Assembly (NCBI GenBank): GCA_013816685.1
Contig: JACDDX010000078.1
Location: 1 to 7,475, forward strand
Length of the DNA stretch: 7,475 nt
Direction of reading: 5' to 3'
DNA from: Gemmatimonadales bacterium
Lineage (GTDB): Bacteria > Gemmatimonadota > Gemmatimonadetes > Gemmatimonadales > GWC2-71-9
Under the pieces are notes generated by a model. It had not been told where the DNA came from, ran no database searches, and worked only from the letters and a program-made list of their open reading frames with translations. A program made the position numbers and the translations under genes. The first letter of the stretch is position 1. The number at the start of each line of letters is the position of its first letter. Shown in pieces: positions 1 to 6,155 of the stretch.

Positions 1-86
1 GCCCCGGACCGCGCGAGCACGATCGGGAAGTGGGTGCCGACCGCGTTCCGGATGTCGTCCGGCATGTCGTCGGCGTGGCGGTGCAC
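1..86 (-). CDS. Possible 5' end of a gene running off the left edge
   Basis: A minus-strand frame is open from a TGA at 111-113 to the left edge. A possible GTG start lies at 84-86 and an ATG at 63-65. The GTG version reads MHRHADDMPDDIRNAVGTHF and then PIVLARSG. The composition (D, A, V, I, few S/W/C) looks like protein, and every codon ends in G or C. The opposing plus frame (1-156) shares that third-position bias but is rich in S, R, T and W, as antisense shadows of high-GC genes are. No Shine-Dalgarno is evident before either start and I recognise no family. About 28 residues are visible, so this is only a candidate. It would lie downstream of the regulator gene on the same strand. Confidence 0.22.
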   Translation of the reverse strand, partial: MHRHADDMPDDIRNAVGTHFPIVLARSG

Positions 87-195
87 GACTGCTGCGACCG
101 CGGCGAGCGATCACGCTGCTGCTTCGAGATCCGCGCAGTGGCATAGCAGGATCTGATAGACTGAGCTGTGACTCGCTGATGGCGGGAGCCGCACC

Positions 196-1383
196 TCACT
201 CCCGGTGAAGCTCGGGATCCTGCCTCGCCATCGCCTCCAGACGCGCCCGCAGCTCCGCCACCACTGAGCGTGCCAGCGCCTCCTGTCCCTCGAATCCCTC
301 ACTCACCTCGCGATCATACCGGCCGGTCCAGGTCTGGCACCCGTCCCGCGCGTCCACGAGTCGCACCGTCAGCCGCATCCGTCCGCCGCTCTGCCGCACG
401 GTTCCTTCGAGCAGGGCCTCGAGACCCAGACGGGCGCCGATCTGCCGCGCGTCCGTCGTCGCCTGCTGCGCCGCCGCGATCGATGTGCGCGACGCCACCC
501 GGATGCCCGGCAGCTCGGCGGCCGCCGAGGTCAGCTCCTCCGTCAGCCCCTGCGCCGTCGACCGGCTCTCCCGGTCTCCCTCGAGCGCGACCAGCGGCAG
601 CACGCCGAGCGACAACGTTCGGGGCAGTGCCGTCTCGTGCGCGCGCGCGTCCGGACCCGCGGCGGTCGCCATCCGCTTGAGCTGACTCGCCAGCGCGAGC
701 ACCGCCGGATTGGGATCGGCCTCGAGCTCCTCCCGCATCTGGATCTGGTACGCCCGCGCATGCTCCAGCGCCTTTGCTCGCTCCCCCGATGCCGCGAGCG
801 CCGTCATGAGATGCATCGTCACCCGCGAGCTCAGCGGCTCGTGCTCCGCCAGCCGCCGCCACCATTCGGCGGCGCCGCGCCGATCGCCGCCCAGCTCCGC
901 CTGGACTGCCAGCCCCTCCAGCGTCTCCTGGTACTCGCGCGCGAGCGCAGACCGGCGCGATTCGGTCCAGCGTTCGAACTCCGGACTCTCCGACAGGAAG
1001 AAGCCGTCCAGAAACGGTCCGCCATAGAGGGCCGCCGCGCCCTCCAGCGCTCCGCTCCGGCGCGCCGCATCGAACTCCCACAAGTCGCACGCAATGCGGT
1101 CGGGGTCGAGACGCAGCTCGGTCGAGCCGGCGATCAGATCCGGAGACCCGAGTGCCCGCCGCGCCGAATGCGCGAGCTGGCTCAACCGATGGGCGGCCCG
1201 TTCCCCCGCCGCGTCGGGCCAGAAGAGAGCGACCAGCTTGTCGCGGCCGACACCCCGGGCACCCGCGCTCGCGAGGATGGTCAGAAGCGCGAGTGCCTGG
1301 CCCGGGACCGCGGTACTGGCCGGGCCGGCTCGCCCTTCGAGCCCCGGCGTGCCGAGAAGCCTGAGTCTAATGCTGGGCGCGAT
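196..1383 (-). CDS. SARP-like winged-helix/BTAD transcriptional regulator with C-terminal TolB-N-like domain; non-canonical start
   Basis: Predicted cytoplasmic DNA-binding regulator of 395 residues if translation begins at the ATC at 1381-1383. Residues 5-95 look like the OmpR-type winged helix of SARP/AfsR proteins: 'RLRLLGTPGLEG' opens it and 'LVALFWPDAAGERAAHRLSQ' continues it, a pattern common in Gemmatimonadota regulators. Residues 101-237 are an all-helical, TPR-like BTAD domain ('CDLWEFDAA', 'YGGPFLDGFFL', 'EPLSSRVTMHLMTAL', 'LEADPNPAVLALASQL'). Residues 256-383 match the TolB-N-like (COG5616-type) domain ('LGVLPLVAL', 'GLTEEL', 'RVASRTS', 'LLEGTVRQSGGRMRLTVRLV', 'GRYDRE'), also present in the kinase at 3801-6155. 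It ends there, without the TPR repeats that often follow. The first canonical in-frame start is a TTG at 1183-1185, inside the winged helix, so a protein begun there would lack DNA-binding sequence. TGAGG sits 5 nt before the ATC and gives MAPSIRLRLL. A rare AUC start, a mutated ATG or a sequence error are all possible. It is transcribed divergently from the lipoprotein operon and probably controls it (inference). Confidence 0.8.
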   Translation of the reverse strand: MAPSIRLRLLGTPGLEGRAGPASTAVPGQALALLTILASAGARGVGRDKLVALFWPDAAGERAAHRLSQLAHSARRALGSPDLIAGSTELRLDPDRIACDLWEFDAARRSGALEGAAALYGGPFLDGFFLSESPEFERWTESRRSALAREYQETLEGLAVQAELGGDRRGAAEWWRRLAEHEPLSSRVTMHLMTALAASGERAKALEHARAYQIQMREELEADPNPAVLALASQLKRMATAAGPDARAHETALPRTLSLGVLPLVALEGDRESRSTAQGLTEELTSAAAELPGIRVASRTSIAAAQQATTDARQIGARLGLEALLEGTVRQSGGRMRLTVRLVDARDGCQTWTGRYDREVSEGFEGQEALARSVVAELRARLEAMARQDPELHRE

Positions 1384-1388
1384 GGATG

Positions 1389-1394
1389 CCTCAC
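1389..1394 (-). promoter_or_regulatory. Shine-Dalgarno that places the regulator start at an ATC codon
   Basis: On the minus strand GTGAGG occupies this site and is followed after 5 nt by ATC (1381-1383), in frame with the winged-helix domain. No ATG, GTG or TTG exists in this frame between the upstream TGA (about 1485) and 1185, so the SD is the main evidence for where translation begins. The next possible rare start, ATT at 1369-1371, has no SD at useful distance. Confidence 0.5.
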
Positions 1395-1422
1395 TGATAC
1401 GCCGCTGATCGGGGACTGACGG
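1394..1422 (+). repeat. Three heptamer direct repeats at 11-bp pitch, candidate SARP operator
   Basis: CTGATAC (1394-1400), CTGATCG (1405-1411) and CTGACGG (1416-1422) are separated by two 4-bp spacers, giving an exact 11-bp period. A further CTGA (CTGAGTC, 1361-1367) lies three periods away in the same phase, inside the regulator gene. Streptomyces SARP regulators bind heptameric direct repeats with 11-bp (or 22-bp) pitch, as known for that family. The repeats lie between the SARP-like gene and the operon it diverges from. The last repeat ends 8 bp before the plus-strand -10-like TAGTGT at 1431-1436. The repeats are short and only four bases are invariant, so coincidence is possible. Confidence 0.45.
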
Positions 1423-1430
1423 GTGTGGCC

Positions 1431-1436
1431 TAGTGT
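1431..1436 (+). promoter_or_regulatory. Weak -10-like element for the lipoprotein-ALDH-kinase operon
   Basis: TAGTGT matches TATAAT at 3 of 6 positions. No -35 lies at 17 bp; in its place are the phased CTGA repeats ending 8 bp upstream, an arrangement resembling activator-dependent SARP promoters. It lies in the hyphenated palindrome CCTA-GTG-TAGG (1429-1439), which also holds the minus-strand -10. A transcript from here would start near 1443 and have a leader of roughly 45 nt before the ATG at 1488. Inference from spacing. Confidence 0.25.
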
Positions 1437-1460
1437 AGGTCGCACGAGCGGGCCCTGCAA
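1432..1460 (-). promoter_or_regulatory. Sigma-70-like promoter for the BTAD regulator
   Basis: On the minus strand TTGCAG (1460-1455) and TACACT (1437-1432) are separated by exactly 17 bp. TACACT matches the -10 consensus at 4 of 6 positions and the -35 matches at TTG only. The predicted transcript start is near 1425, so the 11-bp-phased repeats at 1394-1422 fall in the untranslated leader, where a bound protein could block transcription. Moderate evidence: spacing is ideal but the -35 is weak. Confidence 0.4.
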
Positions 1461-1487
1461 GCAGCCATTCATCCGGAGGATCGTGTC

Positions 1488-2057
1488 ATGCACCGTATCC
1501 ATCACATCGCGCTGACCCTGCTGGCGGGCGCCGTCGCCGCTGCCTGCGACGGCAGCGCTCCGTCGGAGCCGACGACCCAGGCCGCGATGTCGCAAGGCCG
1601 GGAACAGGTTCCGTTTCATGAGACGTATCACGCCAGCGGCGCGATCGCGCCCTCGACGTCGTGTCCCGGGTCGACGCTGCTGGTGTCGCTCAACGGTGGC
1701 GGGACCGCGACCCACGTCGGCAGGTATACGATCACCAACAGCCACTGCCTCGACCTCGCGACTGGCGCCTTCACCGGAGGTACCTTCACCAAGACCGCCG
1801 CCAACGGCGATCAGCTCTCGGGGACGTACTCGGGGATCGGCACCGTCATCGTCGCGCCGAACCCGGTGGGTGAGTTCGCTGTGAACGGCACGCTTACGTT
1901 TACCGGAGGCACGGGCCGCTTCGCCGGCGCGACCGGTACGGCCTCGATGACCGGCCAGGAGAGCATCAACTTCACCGGCCTTCCGTTTCCCACGGTCATT
2001 AGCCTGGTGTTCGACGGATCGATCTCCCCCGTCGGCGCCGCGAGGGAACCGCAATGA
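1488..2057 (+). CDS. Small secreted or lipoprotein-like beta-rich protein
   Basis: A 189-residue protein with an N-terminal export signal: basic start (MHRIHH), hydrophobic stretch about 7-19, then Cys20 in 'AVAAACDG'. This resembles a lipobox, but Ala at -3 is not the usual Leu, so lipidation is likely rather than certain. A flexible S/P/T/Q segment (21-40) leads to a beta-rich, Gly/Thr-rich body: 'FHETYHASGAI' (43-53), 'GRYTITNSHCLDLATGAF' (78-95), 'TKTAANGDQLSGTYSG' (101-116) and 'FTGGTGRFAGATGTASMTG' (138-156). Such proteins recur in Gemmatimonadota and some Actinobacteria, from memory, possibly with an allene-oxide-cyclase-like or other small barrel fold; their function is unknown to me. 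The mature body has two cysteines, Cys59 and Cys87, which could form a disulfide. GGAGGA at 1475-1480, 7 nt before the ATG, is a strong ribosome-binding site. It is the first gene of the operon and overlaps the next by 4 nt (ATGA). Confidence 0.8.
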   Translation: MHRIHHIALTLLAGAVAAACDGSAPSEPTTQAAMSQGREQVPFHETYHASGAIAPSTSCPGSTLLVSLNGGGTATHVGRYTITNSHCLDLATGAFTGGTFTKTAANGDQLSGTYSGIGTVIVAPNPVGEFAVNGTLTFTGGTGRFAGATGTASMTGQESINFTGLPFPTVISLVFDGSISPVGAAREPQ

Positions 2058-3799
2058 CACCCGCTTCCACGCTCGCTCCTCCCGCCTTCGCGGCCCGGCC
2101 GGCCACGCCGCCCCCGTCGACCGCCAGGCGGCTCGACGACGCCGTCGCCCGCGTCCGCGAAGGCGCGTCGCGGCTGCTCAAGCTCTCGCTGGACGACCGG
2201 GTAGCGCTCGCCCGCTCGATGCAGACGGGCTACGTCGGCGTCGCCCGGGAAAGTGTTCACGCCGCCTGCGCCGCCAAAGGGATTCCTCTCGACACGCCGC
2301 TCGAAGGCGAGGAGTGGTCTCTCGGTCCCTGGTGCGTCATCCGCCACCTCCGACTCGTGCAGCAGGCGCTGCTGGCGCTCAAGCACACCGGCACCACGAC
2401 TCTGGGCGAGCTCGGCCGTACCGCCGACGGCCGGCTCACCGCACGGGTCTTTCCTGCCGGTACGATCGATGGCACCCTGTTCCGAGGGGTCACCGTCGAC
2501 GTACACCTCCAGAGCGGCATGACCGACGCGGAACTCGAGTCGTCACGCGCCCGCTTCTACAAGGGCCGGGTCCACGCTGGCCAGGTGGTGCTGGTGCTGG
2601 GTGCCGGCAACGTGAACGCGATCGTCTCGCAGGACGTGATCACCAAAATCTTCAATGAGGGCAAGGCGTGCATCGTGAAGCTGAATCCGGTGAACGCCTA
2701 TCTCGGTCCCTTCCTCGAACGCGCGTACGCCGAGGCGATCCGCGGCGGCTATCTCGCCATCGTGTATGGCGGGGCCGACGAGGGGGCATACCTCGCCGGC
2801 CACGCGGGGACCGACGAGATCCACATGACCGGCTCCGACCGGACCTACGACCAGATCGTCTGGGGTCCGCCAGGGCCTGGGCGCGATGCCAGGAAGCGGG
2901 AGAATCGGCCCCTGATGAACAAGCCCGTCAGCGCCGAGCTGGGCGGTGTCGCGCCGGTGCTGATCGTGCCTGGGCCGTACACCCAGAAGGAGCTGGCGTA
3001 CCAGGCCGAGGACGTGGCGAGCGGGCTCACCTATAACGCTTCCTTCGACTGCAATGCCAACCGGGTCATCATCGTCCCTCGGAACTGGAAGCTGCGGGAG
3101 CGGTTTCTCGCCGAGCTCACCCGCGCGCTCGAACGGGCGCCGGACCGGCAGGCGTACTACCCGGGGGCCCGCGAGCGATGGGAGCGGTTCACCGCCGGAC
3201 GTGCGATGACCAGGGTCGGCGGGCGCATGGAGGGATCGCTGCCCTGGACGCTTGTTTCGGATCTCGACGCCGGCGCCGGCGCGGAGCCGCTGTTCTCGGA
3301 GGAATCGTTCGCGCCGATCATCGTGGAGACGGCGGTCGGAAGCGCCGACCCGCTGGAGTTCCTGGAGCAGGCCGCCGATTTCGCCAACGACCGGATGTGG
3401 GGCACGCTCTCGGCGGAACTGGTGGTGCATCCGGCGACCATGAAGGACCGCACCACGGCCGCCGCGGTGGAGCGAGCGATCGGCCGGCTCCGCTACGGCG
3501 TCGTCACGGTCAACGCCTGGTCGGGGCTGGCGTTCGCGTTCGGCACGCCGCCGTGGGGCGCACATCCATCCTCCACACCCAACGACATCCAGAGCGGATC
3601 GGGCTGGGTGCACAACACGGCCATGCTCGAGGGGATCGAGAAGGCGGTCATGCGGCATCCGCTGACCGCGACCCCGAAGCCGGCCTACTCCATAAGCCAT
3701 CGCAGCGCCCACCAGCTCATGACGCGGATGAGCGCGCTCGAGGAACAGGGCAGCTGGATGAAGGTGCCGGGCGTGCTGGCGGCGGCCATGCGGGCGTAG
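2054..3799 (+). CDS. Divergent aldehyde dehydrogenase family protein
   Basis: A 581-residue ALDH-superfamily enzyme, expected to oxidise an aldehyde to an acid or acyl product with NAD(P). The conserved positions align with classical ALDH by spacing: Asn186 in 'LGAGNVNAI' (oxyanion Asn), Lys209 in 'CIVKLNP' exactly 23 residues later (cofactor Lys), 'MTGSD' (258-262), Glu295 in 'SAELGG' (general base), Cys333 in 'NASFDCNANR' (catalytic nucleophile), 'EESFAP' (416-421) and 'YGVVTVNAW' (481-489). It is longer than the usual ~490 residues. The extra length includes an Ala/Pro-rich N terminus (1-25), a helical leader, an insert 'WGPPGPGRDARKRENRP' (270-286) and a C-terminal extension past 'FGTPPWGAHP' (496-505). 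Catalytic residues look intact, so activity is plausible, but the substrate cannot be told. GAGGG at 2042-2046 precedes the ATG by 7 nt, and the start overlaps the lipoprotein stop, suggesting translational coupling. The kinase gene starts 1 nt after its stop. Confidence 0.88.
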   Translation: MTPASTLAPPAFAARPATPPPSTARRLDDAVARVREGASRLLKLSLDDRVALARSMQTGYVGVARESVHAACAAKGIPLDTPLEGEEWSLGPWCVIRHLRLVQQALLALKHTGTTTLGELGRTADGRLTARVFPAGTIDGTLFRGVTVDVHLQSGMTDAELESSRARFYKGRVHAGQVVLVLGAGNVNAIVSQDVITKIFNEGKACIVKLNPVNAYLGPFLERAYAEAIRGGYLAIVYGGADEGAYLAGHAGTDEIHMTGSDRTYDQIVWGPPGPGRDARKRENRPLMNKPVSAELGGVAPVLIVPGPYTQKELAYQAEDVASGLTYNASFDCNANRVIIVPRNWKLRERFLAELTRALERAPDRQAYYPGARERWERFTAGRAMTRVGGRMEGSLPWTLVSDLDAGAGAEPLFSEESFAPIIVETAVGSADPLEFLEQAADFANDRMWGTLSAELVVHPATMKDRTTAAAVERAIGRLRYGVVTVNAWSGLAFAFGTPPWGAHPSSTPNDIQSGSGWVHNTAMLEGIEKAVMRHPLTATPKPAYSISHRSAHQLMTRMSALEEQGSWMKVPGVLAAAMRA

Positions 3800-3800
3800 G

Positions 3801-6155
3801 ATGCGGAATCGATGCGGTCTGGCCCTGCCGGGAGGGGAATGGTATCCTAGCGTGACCGCATCGAAAGACGAGCTCGTGCTCGACTTGCTGGATCGGCTTC
3901 AGACCGCGCTCCACGGCCGCTACATCATTGATCAGGAGATAGGCCACGGCGGAATGGCCGTGGTCTACCGCTCGCGCGACCTTCGCCATGATCGCGTCGT
4001 CGCGCTCAAGGTGCTCCAGCCCCGGTTCACCGAGCTGCTGGGTCCGGAGCGCTTTCTGCGCGAGATCAAAGTCGCCGCCCGCCTGCATCATCCCCATCTG
4101 CTGCCGCTCTACGACTCGGGAGAGGCGGACGGGTTGCTCTACTACGTCGCTCCCTACGTCGAAGGTGGCTCACTCCGCAATCGCCTCGGCAGGGAGGGCC
4201 GGCTTTCCGTCACCGACGCGCTGCACATCGCGCGCGAGGTGGCCGATGCGCTCGACTATGCCCACCAGCAGGGAGTGATTCACCGGGACATCAAGCCGGA
4301 AAACATCCTCCTGGAGGCGGGCCACGCGATCGTCGCGGACTTCGGCGTCGCGCGAGCCATCAGCGCGGCGGTCGAGATCCGCGAGGCCGGGCTCACCGAA
4401 GCCGGTATGCTGGTGGGCACGCCCGCCTACATGAGTCCCGAGCAGGCCACCGACCAACCACTGGATGGTCGAAGCGATATCTACGCGCTCGGCTGCGTGT
4501 TGTACGAAATGCTCGCGGGCCGCGCGCCGTTCACCGCGAAAACCGCCGTCGCGCTCCTGGCCCAGCGAGTGACCGAGCCCGCACCAAGCTGTTGGTCGGC
4601 AGGTGTCACGGCGACGATGGCGGTCGAACAGGTGACGGCGCGTGCGCTCGCCAGGCTCCCCGCCGACCGTTTCCAGACCGCGGCCCAGCTGGTCCTCGCC
4701 CTTGGCCTTGCCGAGCGCGACCTCAAGCATGGTACGCCGGCGCCGAGTGCCGCCCCGCCGGTGGTACGGGTCGCCGCCCTCGCGGTGCTGCCGTTCGTCA
4801 ACATGAGCGCCGATCCCGAGAACGAGTTTTTCAGCGACGGGATGACAGAGGAGCTGATCAATGCCCTGTCGGGAGTGGAAGGGCTGCGGGTCACCTCGCG
4901 AACCTCGGCGTTCGTATACAAGGGAAAGGACACGGACATCCGCGAGATCGGCCGGCGCCTCAATGTGAGTGCGGTGCTCGAAGGGAGCGTCCGTCGCGCC
5001 GGAAGCCGGCTCAGGGTCAGCGCCCAGCTCATCGACACGACCGACGGGTACCACCTGTGGTCGGCGACGTACGACCGCCAGCTCGCCGACATCTTCGACG
5101 TGCAGGACGAACTGTCTCGTTCCATCGTGAACACGCTGAGGCCCCGACTCGTGGGCGAGGCGTCGTCTCCACGGGTGGTACCCCCCACGACGAGTCTGGA
5201 GGCGTACAGCGCGTATCTGAAGGGCCGCTACTTCGGGAACAAGCGGACACTGGAAGGCTATCGGAAGGGGATCGAGTGTTTCGAACAGGCGCTGGGCTTT
5301 GACGCGCGCTTCGCCCTGGCATATGCCGGGATCGCGGATGGATGGGCGATTCTCGGGTTCGATTATTTCGGGGGCGTACCGCCGCGCGAGGGAATGCCGA
5401 AAGCGAAGGCCGCAGCCAACCACGCGCTGGAAATCGACGAATCTCTGGCCGAAGCGCATTCGTCGCTCGCCGTGGTCGGCATGCTCTACGACTGGGACTG
5501 GCCCGCGGCCGAACGGCTCTTCAGGCGGTCGCTGCAGCTCAAACCGGATCACCTGCCGGCGCGGCTCTGGTACTCGCAGTTCCTGAGCGTCATGGGACGG
5601 CACGACGAAAGCCTGGAGGTGATCAGGCGGGCGGCGGAACTGGACCCGCTCGCGTTCATCGTCCACCAGGGGATCGCGCGCAGCCTCCACTACGCCGGCC
5701 GTGACGAGGAGGCGCTGGCGGAGTGTCGCCGGATACTGGAGATGGATCCCGAGTTCATCCCCGCCTACGAGATCATTCTTCGCCCGCTCTGCGCGATGGG
5801 AAGGTATGAGGAGGCGGAGACGCTGGCCCTCGAAGGCGTCGCGCGCTCCGGACGCTGGTCACTGCTCCTGGGCGCGCTCGGGTGCGTGTACGGGCGATCC
5901 GGCCAGCGCGATAAAGCGATGGCGATCGTGGCCGAGCTCGAGGAGCGGGCGACGCACCAGTACGTGCCCCGCTTCCATGTGGCGCTGGTGTACTACGGTC
6001 TCCAGGACGAAACGGCGGCGTTACGGGAGATGGAACGCTGTGCCGCCGAGCGTAGCGGGGTCGTACTGTGGGTGGGGACCGACGGCTATACGACGTGGCT
6101 GCGATCGTCCCCGCGCTATCAGCGATTGATGCAGGCCCTCAAGCTCAGCCGGTAA
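3801..6155 (+). CDS. Ser/Thr protein kinase with TolB-N-like domain and TPR repeats
   Basis: A 784-residue PknB-type (Hanks) kinase. Kinase domain about 41-300: Gly-rich loop 'IGHGGMAVVY' (47-56), Lys70 in VALK, alpha-C Glu88, catalytic 'HRDIKPEN' (161-168, Asp163), 'DFG' (180-182), activation loop with Thr199 and Thr207 before 'YMSPEQ', and 'SDIYALGC' (225-232). All catalytic residues are present and it is an RD kinase. Residues 325-450 carry the TolB-N-like (COG5616-type) domain: 'LAVLPFVNMSADPENEFFSD', 'RVTSRTSAF', 'AVLEGSVRRAGSRLRVSAQL', 'YDRQLADIFDVQDEL'. Residues 465-720 hold about six TPR-like helical pairs ('KAAANHALEIDESLAEAHSS', 'LFRRSLQLKPDHLPARLWYS', 'IRRAAELDPLAF', 'CRRILEMDPEFIPAYEI'). 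No transmembrane segment is visible, so it is predicted to be cytoplasmic. The ATG at 3801 lacks a clear SD but follows the ALDH stop by 1 nt; a GTG at 3852 (residue 18) is an alternative giving MTASKDELVLDLL. The 3' end overlaps the convergent ABC gene by 11 bp. Substrates and signal are unknown. Confidence 0.92.
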   Translation: MRNRCGLALPGGEWYPSVTASKDELVLDLLDRLQTALHGRYIIDQEIGHGGMAVVYRSRDLRHDRVVALKVLQPRFTELLGPERFLREIKVAARLHHPHLLPLYDSGEADGLLYYVAPYVEGGSLRNRLGREGRLSVTDALHIAREVADALDYAHQQGVIHRDIKPENILLEAGHAIVADFGVARAISAAVEIREAGLTEAGMLVGTPAYMSPEQATDQPLDGRSDIYALGCVLYEMLAGRAPFTAKTAVALLAQRVTEPAPSCWSAGVTATMAVEQVTARALARLPADRFQTAAQLVLALGLAERDLKHGTPAPSAAPPVVRVAALAVLPFVNMSADPENEFFSDGMTEELINALSGVEGLRVTSRTSAFVYKGKDTDIREIGRRLNVSAVLEGSVRRAGSRLRVSAQLIDTTDGYHLWSATYDRQLADIFDVQDELSRSIVNTLRPRLVGEASSPRVVPPTTSLEAYSAYLKGRYFGNKRTLEGYRKGIECFEQALGFDARFALAYAGIADGWAILGFDYFGGVPPREGMPKAKAAANHALEIDESLAEAHSSLAVVGMLYDWDWPAAERLFRRSLQLKPDHLPARLWYSQFLSVMGRHDESLEVIRRAAELDPLAFIVHQGIARSLHYAGRDEEALAECRRILEMDPEFIPAYEIILRPLCAMGRYEEAETLALEGVARSGRWSLLLGALGCVYGRSGQRDKAMAIVAELEERATHQYVPRFHVALVYYGLQDETAALREMERCAAERSGVVLWVGTDGYTTWLRSSPRYQRLMQALKLSR

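Noticed and set aside
153..179. Another cluster of three CTGA motifs (153, 161, 176)
   Set aside because: Spacings of 8 and 15 bp are not periodic, and there is no promoter or start nearby; taken as chance. It also shows that CTGA clusters alone are weak evidence.
114..195. Terminator for the regulator gene
   Set aside because: Short partial repeats (GACT, CTGAT) but no stable stem followed by a T-tract on the minus strand.
1183..1185. TTG as the regulator start
   Set aside because: It lies inside the winged helix; conserved family sequence continues upstream for 66 codons in the same frame without a stop.
637..1419. 260-codon plus-strand frame opposite the regulator
   Set aside because: No recognisable domain, Arg-rich; the minus strand encodes continuous winged-helix, BTAD and TolB-N-like sequence.
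1281..2060. 259-codon minus-strand frame across the intergenic region and the lipoprotein gene
   Set aside because: Arg/Gly-rich, and overlaps two better-supported genes and their control region.
2543..3712. 389-codon minus-strand frame opposite the ALDH
   Set aside because: Arg/His/Pro-rich shadow without family motifs; the plus strand encodes a complete ALDH.
4170..5690. 506-codon minus-strand frame opposite the kinase
   Set aside because: Rich in R, G, H and P with no domain; it is antisense to an intact kinase with a full motif set. Long shadows are expected at this GC content.
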